Origin: Collinsella sp.
Lineage (GTDB): Bacteria; Actinomycetota; Coriobacteriia; Coriobacteriales; Coriobacteriaceae
NCBI GenBank assembly: GCA_019413955.1
Contig: DXMX01000034.1
Span: 7,498 to 18,449 of the forward strand
Reading direction: 5' to 3'
DNA: 10,952 bases
Position 1 is the stretch's first letter; every line of letters begins with the position of its first letter. The notes below the pieces were generated by a model, which was not told the origin of the DNA, searched no databases, and saw only the letters and a program-made list of their open reading frames with translations. Shown one piece after another: positions 1-5,822 of the stretch. The position numbers were made by a program, and so were the translations under genes.

Positions 1-97
1 TCCCGCCACGGGCGCCGTCATCTTCTGCACCTTCCCCAAGGTGCGTGATGGCGTCGGATATCCCGCACGTGTCTTTGCGGTCTGCCCCGCGTCATAA
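1..97 (+). CDS. C-terminal fragment, probable cyclase-family (kynurenine formamidase-like) protein
   Basis: An open frame enters from the left edge and ends at TAA 95-97, leaving 31 residues. The visible tail includes GAVIFCTFPKVRDGVGYPAR. A hydrophobic strand, then a Pro-Lys with Asp-Gly-x-Gly, then Pro-x-Arg-x-Phe-Ala resembles the closing strands of PF04199 cyclase / kynurenine formamidase proteins, which typically end in a G-G-x-G-x-P-x-R-x-x-A pattern. The metal-binding HxGTHxD motif of that family would lie outside the window, so the call rests only on this tail. It is on the same strand as the panE-like gene 118 bp downstream, but a hairpin with a T-run at 172-197 lies between them, so they are probably separate transcripts. 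Confidence 0.45.
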   Translation, partial: PATGAVIFCTFPKVRDGVGYPARVFAVCPAS

Positions 98-160
98 GTT
101 CCCATGCGTTTGTTCTTCTAAATACGGCCATCCGGTGCACGCGACATGGCCCGGCGGCAT

Positions 161-166
161 ACAATC
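161..166 (+). promoter_or_regulatory. Candidate -10 element TACAAT upstream of panE
   Basis: TACAAT matches the sigma-A -10 consensus at 5 of 6 positions. No good -35 lies 16-18 bp upstream. A start about 7 nt downstream would place the hairpin at 172-197 at the very 5' end of the transcript. The same hexamer precedes rnhA (5268-5273) and the dipeptidase (9816-9821), which modestly strengthens the call. Confidence 0.35.
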
Positions 167-171
167 CATCA

Positions 172-197
172 GGCGCCCCATACGCGGGCGCCTTTTT
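172..197 (+). terminator. Rho-independent terminator-like hairpin before panE
   Basis: GGCGCCC (172-178) pairs perfectly with GGGCGCC (186-192) around a 7-nt loop, followed by five T residues (193-197). This is a textbook intrinsic terminator. It lies 75 bp after the upstream partial gene and only 17 bp before the panE start, so it either ends the upstream transcript or acts as a leader element of panE. Confidence 0.7.
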
Positions 198-214
198 ATG
201 GGGAGATGATTCAC

Positions 215-1129
215 ATGCAGATCAACAAGGTCGCCTTCATCGGCAAGGGCGGCGTGGGCCTGCTCTACGGCAGCATGATCGCCCAAGCGCTCGGCAACGA
301 CGCCGTCGAATACGTTATGGACGACGCGCGCTTTGAGCGCCATGCGAACGATGCGCTCACCGTCAACGGCAAGCCCTGCGCGCTCAAGTCCGTCCGCGCG
401 AGCGAGGCGACGCCCGTCGACCTGGTCATCCTCACGGTCAAGACAACCGGGCTCGATGTGGCGCTCAAAACCCTGGAAAGCGTCGTGGGACCCGACACGC
501 TGATCGCGTCGCTGTGCAACGGCATCACGAGCGAGCAGAAGATTGCCGAGCGCTTTGGCTGGGAGCACACCGTCCTTGGTATCTGCCAGGGCATGGACGC
601 CGTATTCCTCAACGGGGAGCTCACCTATACCAATGCCGGCGAGATCCGCTTTGGTGCGGCAGCGGGCACCGACCCCGCAACCGTTATCGCCATCGACGAG
701 CTCTACACGCGTTGCGGCATCGCCCATACCGTCGAGCACGACATCGCACATCGCATGTGGGCCAAACTCATGCTCAACGACGGCATCAACCAGACCTGTA
801 TGGCCTACGGCGGCACCTACGGAAGCGCTACGGAGCAGGGCTCCGAGCAGCTCCGCAGTTTTGTCTCCGCCATGCGCGAGACGCTTGCAGTCGCCAATGC
901 CGAGGGTATCGAGCTCACCGAGGCAGACCTAACGCAGATGGTGCGTCTCATAAAAGGGCTCGATCCCGCCGGCATGCCCTCGATGGCGCAAGACCGCATC
1001 GCTCAACGCAGAACCGAGGTCGAGGAATTTGCGGGTACCATCTGCCGCCTCGCGGCCAAGCACGGTATCCAGGTGCCGCAAAACGAATGGCTCTATTCGC
1101 GCATCCGCGAAATCGAGGCCAGCTGTTAA
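215..1129 (+). CDS. panE: 2-dehydropantoate 2-reductase (ketopantoate reductase family)
   Basis: This 304-residue protein belongs to the ApbA/PanE family, which reduces 2-dehydropantoate to pantoate with NADPH in the cytosolic pantothenate/CoA pathway. A Rossmann start is visible (residues 6-15, VAFIGKGGVG, pattern GxGxxG). The C-terminal helical domain carries the catalytic lysine in WAKLMLNDGIN, with K184 and N188 spaced as the E. coli K176/N180 pair, plus PSMAQD (255-260) and RRTEVEEF (265-272). The length matches the family (about 300). The ATG at 215 was chosen over an in-frame ATG at 146 because GGGGAG (200-205) sits 9 nt upstream and the longer form would run through the terminator hairpin. 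No other pan gene is visible. Several family members reduce other 2-oxo acids, so the exact substrate is inferred. Confidence 0.9.
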   Translation: MQINKVAFIGKGGVGLLYGSMIAQALGNDAVEYVMDDARFERHANDALTVNGKPCALKSVRASEATPVDLVILTVKTTGLDVALKTLESVVGPDTLIASLCNGITSEQKIAERFGWEHTVLGICQGMDAVFLNGELTYTNAGEIRFGAAAGTDPATVIAIDELYTRCGIAHTVEHDIAHRMWAKLMLNDGINQTCMAYGGTYGSATEQGSEQLRSFVSAMRETLAVANAEGIELTEADLTQMVRLIKGLDPAGMPSMAQDRIAQRRTEVEEFAGTICRLAAKHGIQVPQNEWLYSRIREIEASC

Positions 1130-1162
1130 CGCCGCCGCACCGCATCCAACAGTCTCAATAGC

Positions 1163-1197
1163 AAAAACCGCCGCAAAGGGCACTCCCCTTGCGGCGG
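1163..1197. terminator. Shared terminator between convergent genes
   Basis: CCGCCGCAA (1168-1176) pairs with TTGCGGCGG (1189-1197), and the inner AAGGG/CCCTT can extend the stem. On the minus strand the stem is followed by five U residues (complement of AAAAA 1163-1167), a proper tail for the membrane protein gene at 1238-1444. On the plus strand the tail is only pyrimidine-rich (CTTCCTTCTTC), so termination of panE is likely but weaker. Confidence 0.75.
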
Positions 1198-1237
1198 CTT
1201 CCTTCTTCATCTATGGGCAAAACCAGCTTCACAACGG

Positions 1238-1444
1238 TTAGCGCCGCACCTGCGGCGTCTCGTCCTCGTCATCGCGGCAAAGGGTCACGCCCGCACTTCC
1301 CAGCAGCGCTGCTGCGATGAGCGCGCCGACCACAATAGGAGCAGCCCCGCACGAGCCCTGCATGCCTGCGACAAACGCAGCTGTAGGGCCAAGACAGCCA
1401 AGTACCAATGCGACGGCGGCGATAGCGATATCTCGAGCGTTCAT
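1238..1444 (-). CDS. Small two-helix membrane protein, unknown function
   Basis: I do not recognise this 68-residue protein. It has two hydrophobic segments (about residues 6-28 and 35-56) separated by a short Gly/Ser/Cys stretch (MQGSCGAAP), then an acidic and finally basic tail (RDDEDETPQVRR). This predicts a helical hairpin in the membrane. Three cysteines (C17, C32, C56) sit in or beside the helices. The start is well supported: GGAGGAAG (complement of 1452-1459) lies 7 nt before the ATG at 1444. The gene has its own U-tailed terminator at 1163-1197 and no partner on its strand within 190 bp. A strong ribosome binding site together with a dedicated terminator makes it a real gene rather than chance. 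Confidence 0.7.
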   Translation of the reverse strand: MNARDIAIAAVALVLGCLGPTAAFVAGMQGSCGAAPIVVGALIAAALLGSAGVTLCRDDEDETPQVRR

Positions 1445-1561
1445 GAGACCACTTCCTCCACGAGAAAGACCTTATTTCTCATGAACCAGTGTGCCCCGCA
1501 TGCATACGCCCAGCGTACCGCCACGGTAAGGGCTCTGTTAACTCAAACGCACATAAAGAAA

Positions 1562-1605
1562 GGGCGGCTTTACGTTGCCTAAAAGCTCAGTAAAGACGCC
1601 CGCCC
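1562..1605 (-). terminator. Terminator hairpin downstream of the secreted-protein gene
   Basis: Read on the minus strand, GGGCGG (complement of 1600-1605) pairs with CCGCCC (complement of 1562-1567), and CTTTAC pairs with GTAAAG (1590-1595 with 1568-1573) beyond a 4-nt bulge. The hairpin is followed by a T-rich tail (CTTTCTTTATG, complement of about 1551-1561). It begins 30 bp after the stop codon of the gene at 1636. The rest of the 1445-1635 interval holds only a short GAGAAA/TTTCTC dyad (1462-1480). Confidence 0.65.
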
Positions 1606-1635
1606 ATCATGTGCCTATTTTGCTCTGATGGCAGA

Positions 1636-2412
1636 TTACCAACCGGTATAGTAGTCGGTGGTTCCGGCAGCACAGCCGGAGTCATAGACCTTGCACTCGC
1701 CCTTGGAACCGGTAAACGTGGAGCCTTGGGCCTTATCGCCCGCGGCAACGACGTAGTAGCCATCGGAATCGCGCCAAAAGCCCTCGGAATCCTGCGTCCA
1801 TTCGCCCGTGCGGTGGTGATACAACACGTTGCTGCTGTAATAAGTCTCGCGGCGGCCGTTATAGTTATTGACGCCGCTCGAGCGCGTCAGACCCGAGCCG
1901 TTCGCGTAATACGCAGCAGACGTGTAAGACAAGCCGGAGCCGGCGTTGTAATACGAAGCCTGAACGGCCTCGGCGGCCTCGGCCTCGGCTGCGGCGGCCT
2001 CGAGCGCTTCGCGCTTGGCATTCTCAAGCGCAGTGCGCAGCTCATCGAGCTCGGTCGACTTCGTGTCGACCTCCCCCATCGTCAACAGACTACCCGCACC
2101 GTCGATACAACCCTGCAGCACAGCGCGCTCGTCATCGGTAGCATAGTCGCCATACATATTCATAATGATCTGAGCGCGCATCTCAAGGGAATCGCGCTTG
2201 GCCTCCATCGAGGCGTTCCACTCCTGCATGGAACCATAACCATCGCCGCGATAATCAACGGGCTGTACCAGCGTCGCCTCGGACGGCGTAGATCCAACCG
2301 TATCGGACAGTGTTGCCGCGTGGGCATCAGTTGCGCCGGCGCCTGCCAAAAGTGCCACGGTCAGAGCGGCGGAAAGGGCAGCGGCTTTCGGTTTTCGTGA
2401 ATCGATCCTCAT
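1636..2412 (-). CDS. Secreted coiled-coil protein with C-terminal 3D-like domain
   Basis: A 258-residue exported protein. Residues 1-32 form a classical signal peptide: basic start (MRIDSRKPK), hydrophobic core, and an AHA site, so cleavage is expected near residue 32. Residues 62-110 look helical, and 117-150 form an Ala/Glu-rich segment likely to be a coiled coil. A Ser/Gly/Tyr-rich linker (151-180) leads to a C-terminal domain (about 181-258). That domain ends KVYDSGCAAGTTDYYTGW, where D244, G246, G250, D253 and Y255 recall the D-x-G...G...D-x-Y signature of 3D / double-psi-barrel wall domains. C240 and C247 could form a disulfide. The ATG at 2412 is chosen because it opens the signal peptide, with GGAGG (complement of 2424-2428) 11 nt upstream. 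A role in wall turnover is inferred from architecture only, and no catalytic partner domain is present. Confidence 0.75.
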   Translation of the reverse strand: MRIDSRKPKAAALSAALTVALLAGAGATDAHAATLSDTVGSTPSEATLVQPVDYRGDGYGSMQEWNASMEAKRDSLEMRAQIIMNMYGDYATDDERAVLQGCIDGAGSLLTMGEVDTKSTELDELRTALENAKREALEAAAAEAEAAEAVQASYYNAGSGLSYTSAAYYANGSGLTRSSGVNNYNGRRETYYSSNVLYHHRTGEWTQDSEGFWRDSDGYYVVAAGDKAQGSTFTGSKGECKVYDSGCAAGTTDYYTGW

Positions 2413-2631
2413 GTAGCCGGAAACCTCCGTAGTGCGTTTTTGCTGCGTTTGAGCTGCGTGTGATTCGATCGCGCTGCATAGTACCTCGAGCAAATCGCGA
2501 CCTGCAGTTTTACTCAAAAGGCGCACGTCAATTGCGTAAAACTCACATCCTCTCAACAGGAGTTTTCCACAACTCAAATGCATAAAGCATGCCAAAAACC
2601 CTGTAATAGCGCCCTTCCTATGCAAAAAAGA
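2413..2631. other. 219-bp intergenic region with repeated GAGTTTT-type elements
   Basis: No gene is supported here. The interval is more AT-rich than its surroundings. It contains GTTTTAC (2507-2513) facing GTAAAAC (2536-2542), and AAAACTC (2538-2544) facing GAGTTTT (2560-2566). These may be operator or leader-hairpin elements for the secreted-protein gene that starts at 2412. The best -10 for that gene on the minus strand is TACTAT (complement of 2478-2483), but its -35 region is poor. Confidence 0.4.
2478..2483 (-). promoter_or_regulatory. Weak candidate -10 (TACTAT) for the secreted-protein gene
   Basis: On the minus strand TACTAT lies 65 bp before the ATG at 2412, the same hexamer as in the metY promoter. 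The sequence 17 bp upstream (TGCAGG) matches a -35 poorly, so confidence is low. Confidence 0.25.
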
Positions 2632-2660
2632 CGCCTGCGCAACCATTGCTTGCGCAGGCG
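2624..2660 (-). terminator. Strong rho-independent terminator of metY
   Basis: On the minus strand CGCCTGCGCAA (complement of 2650-2660) pairs perfectly with TTGCGCAGGCG (complement of 2632-2642) around a 7-nt loop, followed by six U residues (complement of 2624-2629). It lies 63 bp after the metY stop codon. Confidence 0.9.
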
Positions 2661-2723
2661 CCTTGAGCAGGCATTTATGCAGTTATACCTATCGAGTCGC
2701 AAGGGGTCCTTGCACAAGTCGCC

Positions 2724-4034
2724 TTACTCGTCCAGCACGGCGAAGGCCTGCTTCAGATCCCAAATGATGTCCTCGGCGTTCTCGGTACCGATGGAAAGAC
2801 GGATCGTGGAGGGCGTGATGTTCTGCTCGGCGAGCTCCTCGGCAGAGAGCTGGGAGTGCGTGGTGGTAGCCGGGTGCACGACGAGCGACTTGACGTCGGC
2901 CACGTTGGCGAGCAGCGAGAACACCTGCAGATGATCGATGAACTTCCAGGCAGCCTCCTGGCCACCCTTAATCTCAAAGGTGAAGATCGAAGCGCCGCCG
3001 TTGGGGAAGTACTTCTGATAGAGCTCGTGATCGGGGTGCTCAGGCAGGCTCGGGTGGTTCACCTTGGCAACGTGGCTGTCGCCGGCAAGGAACTCAACGA
3101 CCTTCTTGGTGTTCTCGACATGACGGTCAACGCGCAGCGACAGGGTCTCGGTGCCCTGGAGCAGGACCCAGGCGTTGAACGGGCTGATGCAGGCACCCTC
3201 GTCACGCAGCAGGATGGCGCGGACATAGGTTGCGAAGGCGGCGGGACCGGCAGCCTCGGCAAACGAGACGCCATGGTAGGAGGGGTTGGGCTCAGCGATC
3301 TGGGCGTACTTTCCGCTCGCCTTCCAATCGAAGTTACCGCCGTCGACGATCACGCCGCCCAGCGAGGTGCCGTGGCCGCCGATGAACTTGGTTGCGGAGT
3401 GGACAACGATGTTGGCGCCATGCTCCAGCGGACGGAACAGATACGGGGTGCCGAAGGTGTTATCGACGACAACCGGCAGACCGTGCTTCTTGGCGATCTC
3501 GGAGATAGCGTCGATGTTGGGGATGTCAGAGTTGGGGTTGCCGAGCGTCTCGAGATAGATGACCGTGGTGTTGTCCTTGATGGCACCCTCAACCTCTTCC
3601 AGGTTATGAGCATCGACAAACGTGGTCTCGACGCCAAACTGGGAGAGCGTATGCTCGAGCAGGTTGTAGGAACCGCCGTAGATGGTCTTCTGAGCCACCA
3701 CGTGGTCACCAGCCTGGGCAAGAGCCTGCAGGGTATAGGTGATGGCGGCGGCACCGGAGGCGACGGCAAGACCGGCCACGCCACCCTCGAGCGCGGCGAT
3801 ACGGTCCTCAAAGACGCCCTGGGTGGAGTTGGTCAGACGGCCGTAGATGTTACCGGTGTCGGCAAGACCAAAGCGATCGGCGGCGTGCTGGGAGTTGCGG
3901 AACACATAGCTCGTGGTCTGGTAGATAGGCACGGCGCGGGAGTCGGATGCGGGGTCGGCGCTCTCCTGGCCAACATGAAGCTGCAGGGTATCGAAACCAA
4001 AGGTGTGCTCGGGGTTGTTGATGAACTGGCTCAT
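2724..4034 (-). CDS. metY: O-acetylhomoserine sulfhydrylase (O-acetylhomoserine aminocarboxypropyltransferase)
   Basis: A 436-residue cytosolic PLP enzyme of the Cys/Met metabolism family. It joins O-acetylhomoserine with sulfide to give homocysteine; some members also use O-acetylserine. The PLP lysine is K216 in VVHSATKFIGGHGTS (210-224). Other family marks are YGRLTNSTQ (64-72), ETLGNPN (162-168), VVDNTFGTPYLFRP (189-202) and the C-terminal SLVVHPATTTHSQL (383-396). The length of about 430 fits the sulfhydrylase branch rather than the shorter gamma-synthases (about 380-400). The ATG at 4034 is preferred over an upstream in-frame ATG (4100) because AAGGAG (complement of 4041-4046) lies 6 nt before it and the family homology begins there. 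It is transcribed alone, divergent from a LysR regulator, with a leader ORF in its 5' UTR and a strong terminator. Confidence 0.95.
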   Translation of the reverse strand: MSQFINNPEHTFGFDTLQLHVGQESADPASDSRAVPIYQTTSYVFRNSQHAADRFGLADTGNIYGRLTNSTQGVFEDRIAALEGGVAGLAVASGAAAITYTLQALAQAGDHVVAQKTIYGGSYNLLEHTLSQFGVETTFVDAHNLEEVEGAIKDNTTVIYLETLGNPNSDIPNIDAISEIAKKHGLPVVVDNTFGTPYLFRPLEHGANIVVHSATKFIGGHGTSLGGVIVDGGNFDWKASGKYAQIAEPNPSYHGVSFAEAAGPAAFATYVRAILLRDEGACISPFNAWVLLQGTETLSLRVDRHVENTKKVVEFLAGDSHVAKVNHPSLPEHPDHELYQKYFPNGGASIFTFEIKGGQEAAWKFIDHLQVFSLLANVADVKSLVVHPATTTHSQLSAEELAEQNITPSTIRLSIGTENAEDIIWDLKQAFAVLDE

Positions 4035-4089
4035 GATGATCTCCTTGATCGAACGAAAGTAAATAAATAAGAGAGAAGTAAGTCGCTGT

Positions 4090-4126
4090 CTCCTGATCAC
4101 GCCGACGGGCGCAAACAGGAGCCCGG
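4090..4126 (-). promoter_or_regulatory. Competing hairpins in the metY leader
   Basis: On the minus-strand RNA, CGGGC (complement of 4121-4125) can pair with GCCCG (complement of 4106-4110). Alternatively CTCCTG (complement of 4116-4121) can pair with CAGGAG (complement of 4090-4095). The two pairings share bases and overlap the end of the leader ORF, including its second Cys codon (TGT). CTCCT could also pair with the AGGAG of the metY ribosome binding site (4041-4045). This is compatible with ribosome-controlled translation attenuation, but no folding energy was computed. Confidence 0.35.
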
Positions 4127-4150
4127 CATTCGTCTTGATAAGCAGTTCAT
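4097..4150 (-). CDS. Candidate 17-residue leader peptide upstream of metY (MNCLSRRMPGSCLRPSA)
   Basis: On the minus strand an ATG at 4150 is preceded 7 nt upstream by a near-perfect Shine-Dalgarno (AAAAGGAGG, with AGGAGG the complement of 4158-4163). It opens a 17-codon frame ending at TGA 4097-4099, 62 nt before metY. The peptide contains Cys at codons 3 and 12. It lies wholly within the transcript expected from the promoter at 4220-4248. Cysteine-containing leader ORFs upstream of sulfur genes are known in other Actinobacteria as attenuators. Here that role is inferred from position, ribosome binding site and codon content. It may instead be a chance short frame, but the ribosome binding site is better than that of many real genes in the window. 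Confidence 0.5.
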   Translation of the reverse strand: MNCLSRRMPGSCLRPSA

Positions 4151-4219
4151 ATGCGGTCCTCCTTTTGACATCCCGGTTCCGTGGTCGGCTTAATTACCTA
4201 CCGCCTTTGTGTGTTTTGA

Positions 4220-4248
4220 ATAGTACGAGCATTGTTTCGCTCGGTCAA
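4220..4248 (-). promoter_or_regulatory. metY promoter with internal dyad
   Basis: On the minus strand TTGACC (complement of 4243-4248) and TACTAT (complement of 4220-4225) are separated by exactly 17 bp, the best sigma-A promoter in the window. The predicted start is near 4213, giving a 5' UTR of about 180 nt. The spacer contains CGAGC-N8-GCTCG (4226-4243), a dyad placed where a bound regulator would block or bend the promoter. Confidence 0.7.
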
Positions 4249-4270
4249 TCACTTAAAAGCGCTAACCTGT

Positions 4271-4293
4271 TATCGGTTTTTTAGATAGCTATC
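4271..4293 (+). promoter_or_regulatory. Candidate LysR-type binding site
   Basis: TATC-N9-GATA (4271-4287) fits the ATC-N9-GAT form of LysR-type boxes and overlaps the perfect palindrome GATAGCTATC (4284-4293). It lies just before the ribosome binding site of the LysR gene and about 25 bp from the metY -35 region, the usual place for autoregulation plus divergent control. Confidence 0.4.
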
Positions 4294-4309
4294 GAAAGGA
4301 CGGGCACCG

Positions 4310-5212
4310 ATGACCCTCCAGCAGCTTCGTTTTCTTATCGCCGTGGCAGAGTCCGGCTCAATCAACGCCGCAGCTCAGCGCCTCTATACCGCTCAGTCCA
4401 ACATCTCAAACGCCGTCAAAAGCCTAGAACAAGAACTCCATCTGGAGATCTTTACGCGCTCCAGCCGCGGCGTCACGCTCACCAACGACGGCACCGAGCT
4501 TTTGGGCTATGCGCGCCAGGTCGTAGAGCAGGCCGACATGCTCGAGGCACGCTATGAGGACGGTGGCACCCCGCAAGCCCGCCTCGCCATTTCCGCCCAG
4601 CACTACGCCTTTTCGGTCGAGGCCTTTGTCAACGTAGTCGAGCGCTGCCGCGACAGCAAGTTCGAGTTCATCATGCGCGAGACCACCACATCGCAGATCA
4701 TCGATGACGTCCGTGCGTTTCGCAGCGATATCGGCATTCTGTATCTGGATGACTTTAACGCCCGCGTTCTGCAGAAGGCCTTCGCCGATGCCCGCGCAAG
4801 CTTCCATCCCCTATTCGACGCGACGGTCCACGTCTTCGTTAGCGAGCGCCACCCGCTCGCACGCCGCCCGCAGCTGTCCCTTGCCGACCTCACGCCCTAT
4901 ACGCGCTACAGCTTTGAGCAGGGAACCTCAAACTCCTTCTATTACGCCGAGGAACCTTTTAGCTATATCCCTTGCGACCGCAACATACGAATCTCGGACC
5001 GCGGAACACTTACTAACTTACTTATCACGTCGAACGGTTACACCCTGTCGACCGGTGTCCTCTCCAATGAAATGCAATGGGGTATGGCATCGATCCCGTT
5101 AGCAGACGCCCCAACGATGCACATAGGCTACATCATGCATAACGATCGCAAGCCCTCTTCCCTCTTGCAGCAATACCTCGACGAGCTCAACCGCATCATC
5201 CATGCCAACTAA
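4310..5212 (+). CDS. LysR-family transcriptional regulator
   Basis: A 300-residue LTTR of normal length. The N-terminal winged helix-turn-helix covers residues 1-60: MTLQQLRFLIAVAESGSINA, then AAQRLYTAQSNISNAVKSLE as the recognition helix, then LEIFTRSSRGVTLTNDG. A linker helix (61-88) leads to a periplasmic-binding-protein-like effector domain from about residue 90 to 295 (RLAISAQHYAF...IGYIMHNDRKP). The start is supported by GAAAGGA (4294-4300) 9 nt upstream. It is divergent from metY across a 275-bp regulatory region, so by the usual LTTR arrangement it probably controls metY and itself in response to a sulfur metabolite such as O-acetylserine, O-acetylhomoserine or sulfide. The ligand cannot be read from the sequence. 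Confidence 0.93.
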   Translation: MTLQQLRFLIAVAESGSINAAAQRLYTAQSNISNAVKSLEQELHLEIFTRSSRGVTLTNDGTELLGYARQVVEQADMLEARYEDGGTPQARLAISAQHYAFSVEAFVNVVERCRDSKFEFIMRETTTSQIIDDVRAFRSDIGILYLDDFNARVLQKAFADARASFHPLFDATVHVFVSERHPLARRPQLSLADLTPYTRYSFEQGTSNSFYYAEEPFSYIPCDRNIRISDRGTLTNLLITSNGYTLSTGVLSNEMQWGMASIPLADAPTMHIGYIMHNDRKPSSLLQQYLDELNRIIHAN

Positions 5213-5267
5213 CTGTCGGAAGACGGGGTAGAAATCGTAGATTGCTAGCCCCCGGCGGGCATGGCGC

Positions 5268-5273
5268 TACAAT
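5268..5273 (+). promoter_or_regulatory. Candidate -10 element TACAAT for rnhA
   Basis: TACAAT lies 38 bp before the GTG start of rnhA. A TTGCTA at 5242-5247 is a possible -35 but is 20 bp away, which is too far for a standard promoter. The element lies within a longer in-frame extension starting at ATG 5261, which argues against that upstream start. Confidence 0.4.
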
Positions 5274-5311
5274 GGTCACTCACACGAAACGTACCCAACG
5301 AAAGGAAGCCC

Positions 5312-5797
5312 GTGAAGGTCATCATCTATACCGACGGCTCGGCCCGATCAAATCCGGGACGCGGCGGCTACGGCGCCGTGCTCAAATACACCAACCCCGC
5401 CGGCAAGACCTTTACCTCCGAGCTTTCGCGCGGCTACGCCAAGACCACCAACAACCGCATGGAGCTCATGGCCGTTATCGTGGCGCTCGAGGCACTTAAC
5501 CGCCCCTGCGAGGTCGAGGTCCATTCCGATTCGCAGTACGTCGTCAACGCCTTTAACAAGCACTGGATCGACGGCTGGAAAAAGCGCGGATGGAAAACCG
5601 CCAACAAGCAGCCCGTCAAGAACCGCGACCTGTGGGAGCGCCTACTCACTGCCAAAAGCAAGCACAAGGTTGAGTTCATCTGGGTTAAGGGTCACGCCGG
5701 TCACGAGCTCAACGAACGCTGCGATGAGCTCGCCACCACGGCAGCCGACGGCAGTAACCTCGATATCGACACCGGCTTTAACGAGAACGACCTGTAA
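5312..5797 (+). CDS. rnhA: Ribonuclease HI
   Basis: A 161-residue type 1 RNase H that cleaves the RNA strand of RNA:DNA hybrids in primer removal and R-loop repair. The four catalytic carboxylates are visible: D8 (YTDGSARSNPG, 7-17), E51 (TTNNRMELMAV, 45-55), D73 (VHSDSQYVVNAF, 70-81) and D138 (LNERCDELAT, 133-142). The conserved loop histidine is H128 (WVKGHAGH). The basic handle region (HWIDGWKKRGWKTANKQPVKNRDLW) is present, so this is an E. coli-like enzyme with no extra hybrid-binding domain. The start is taken as GTG 5312: AAAGGA (5301-5306) lies 5 nt upstream and the family begins at this beta strand. An ATG at 5261 overlaps the -10 element and would add 17 unrelated residues. Confidence 0.95.
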   Translation: MKVIIYTDGSARSNPGRGGYGAVLKYTNPAGKTFTSELSRGYAKTTNNRMELMAVIVALEALNRPCEVEVHSDSQYVVNAFNKHWIDGWKKRGWKTANKQPVKNRDLWERLLTAKSKHKVEFIWVKGHAGHELNERCDELATTAADGSNLDIDTGFNENDL

Positions 5798-5822
5798 CGG
5801 CGTTTTCGCACGCTATTTCCTG

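Noticed and set aside
126..151. GGCCAT...ATGGCC inverted repeat after the partial cyclase gene
   Set aside because: A short 6-bp dyad with a 14-nt spacer and no T-run, so it is weak evidence for any function beside the much better hairpin at 172-197.
1609..2400. 263-codon open frame on the plus strand opposite the secreted-protein gene
   Set aside because: Antisense shadow: the minus-strand gene has a signal peptide, a ribosome binding site and a terminator, and this frame has none.
2563..2571. TTTTCCACA, a match to a relaxed DnaA box
   Set aside because: A single copy with no cluster, no AT-rich unwinding region and no dnaA/dnaN neighbours, so a chance match is likeliest.
2856..4070. 404-codon open frame on the plus strand opposite metY
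   Set aside because: It mirrors metY on the other strand. Its translation is Gly/Val/Asp-rich with no family resemblance and no ribosome binding site, while metY is unmistakable.
4035..4213. A known riboswitch (SAM class or T-box) in the metY leader
   Set aside because: I could not find the conserved cores of these classes. The leader ORF explains the layout better, though a covariance-model search would be decisive.
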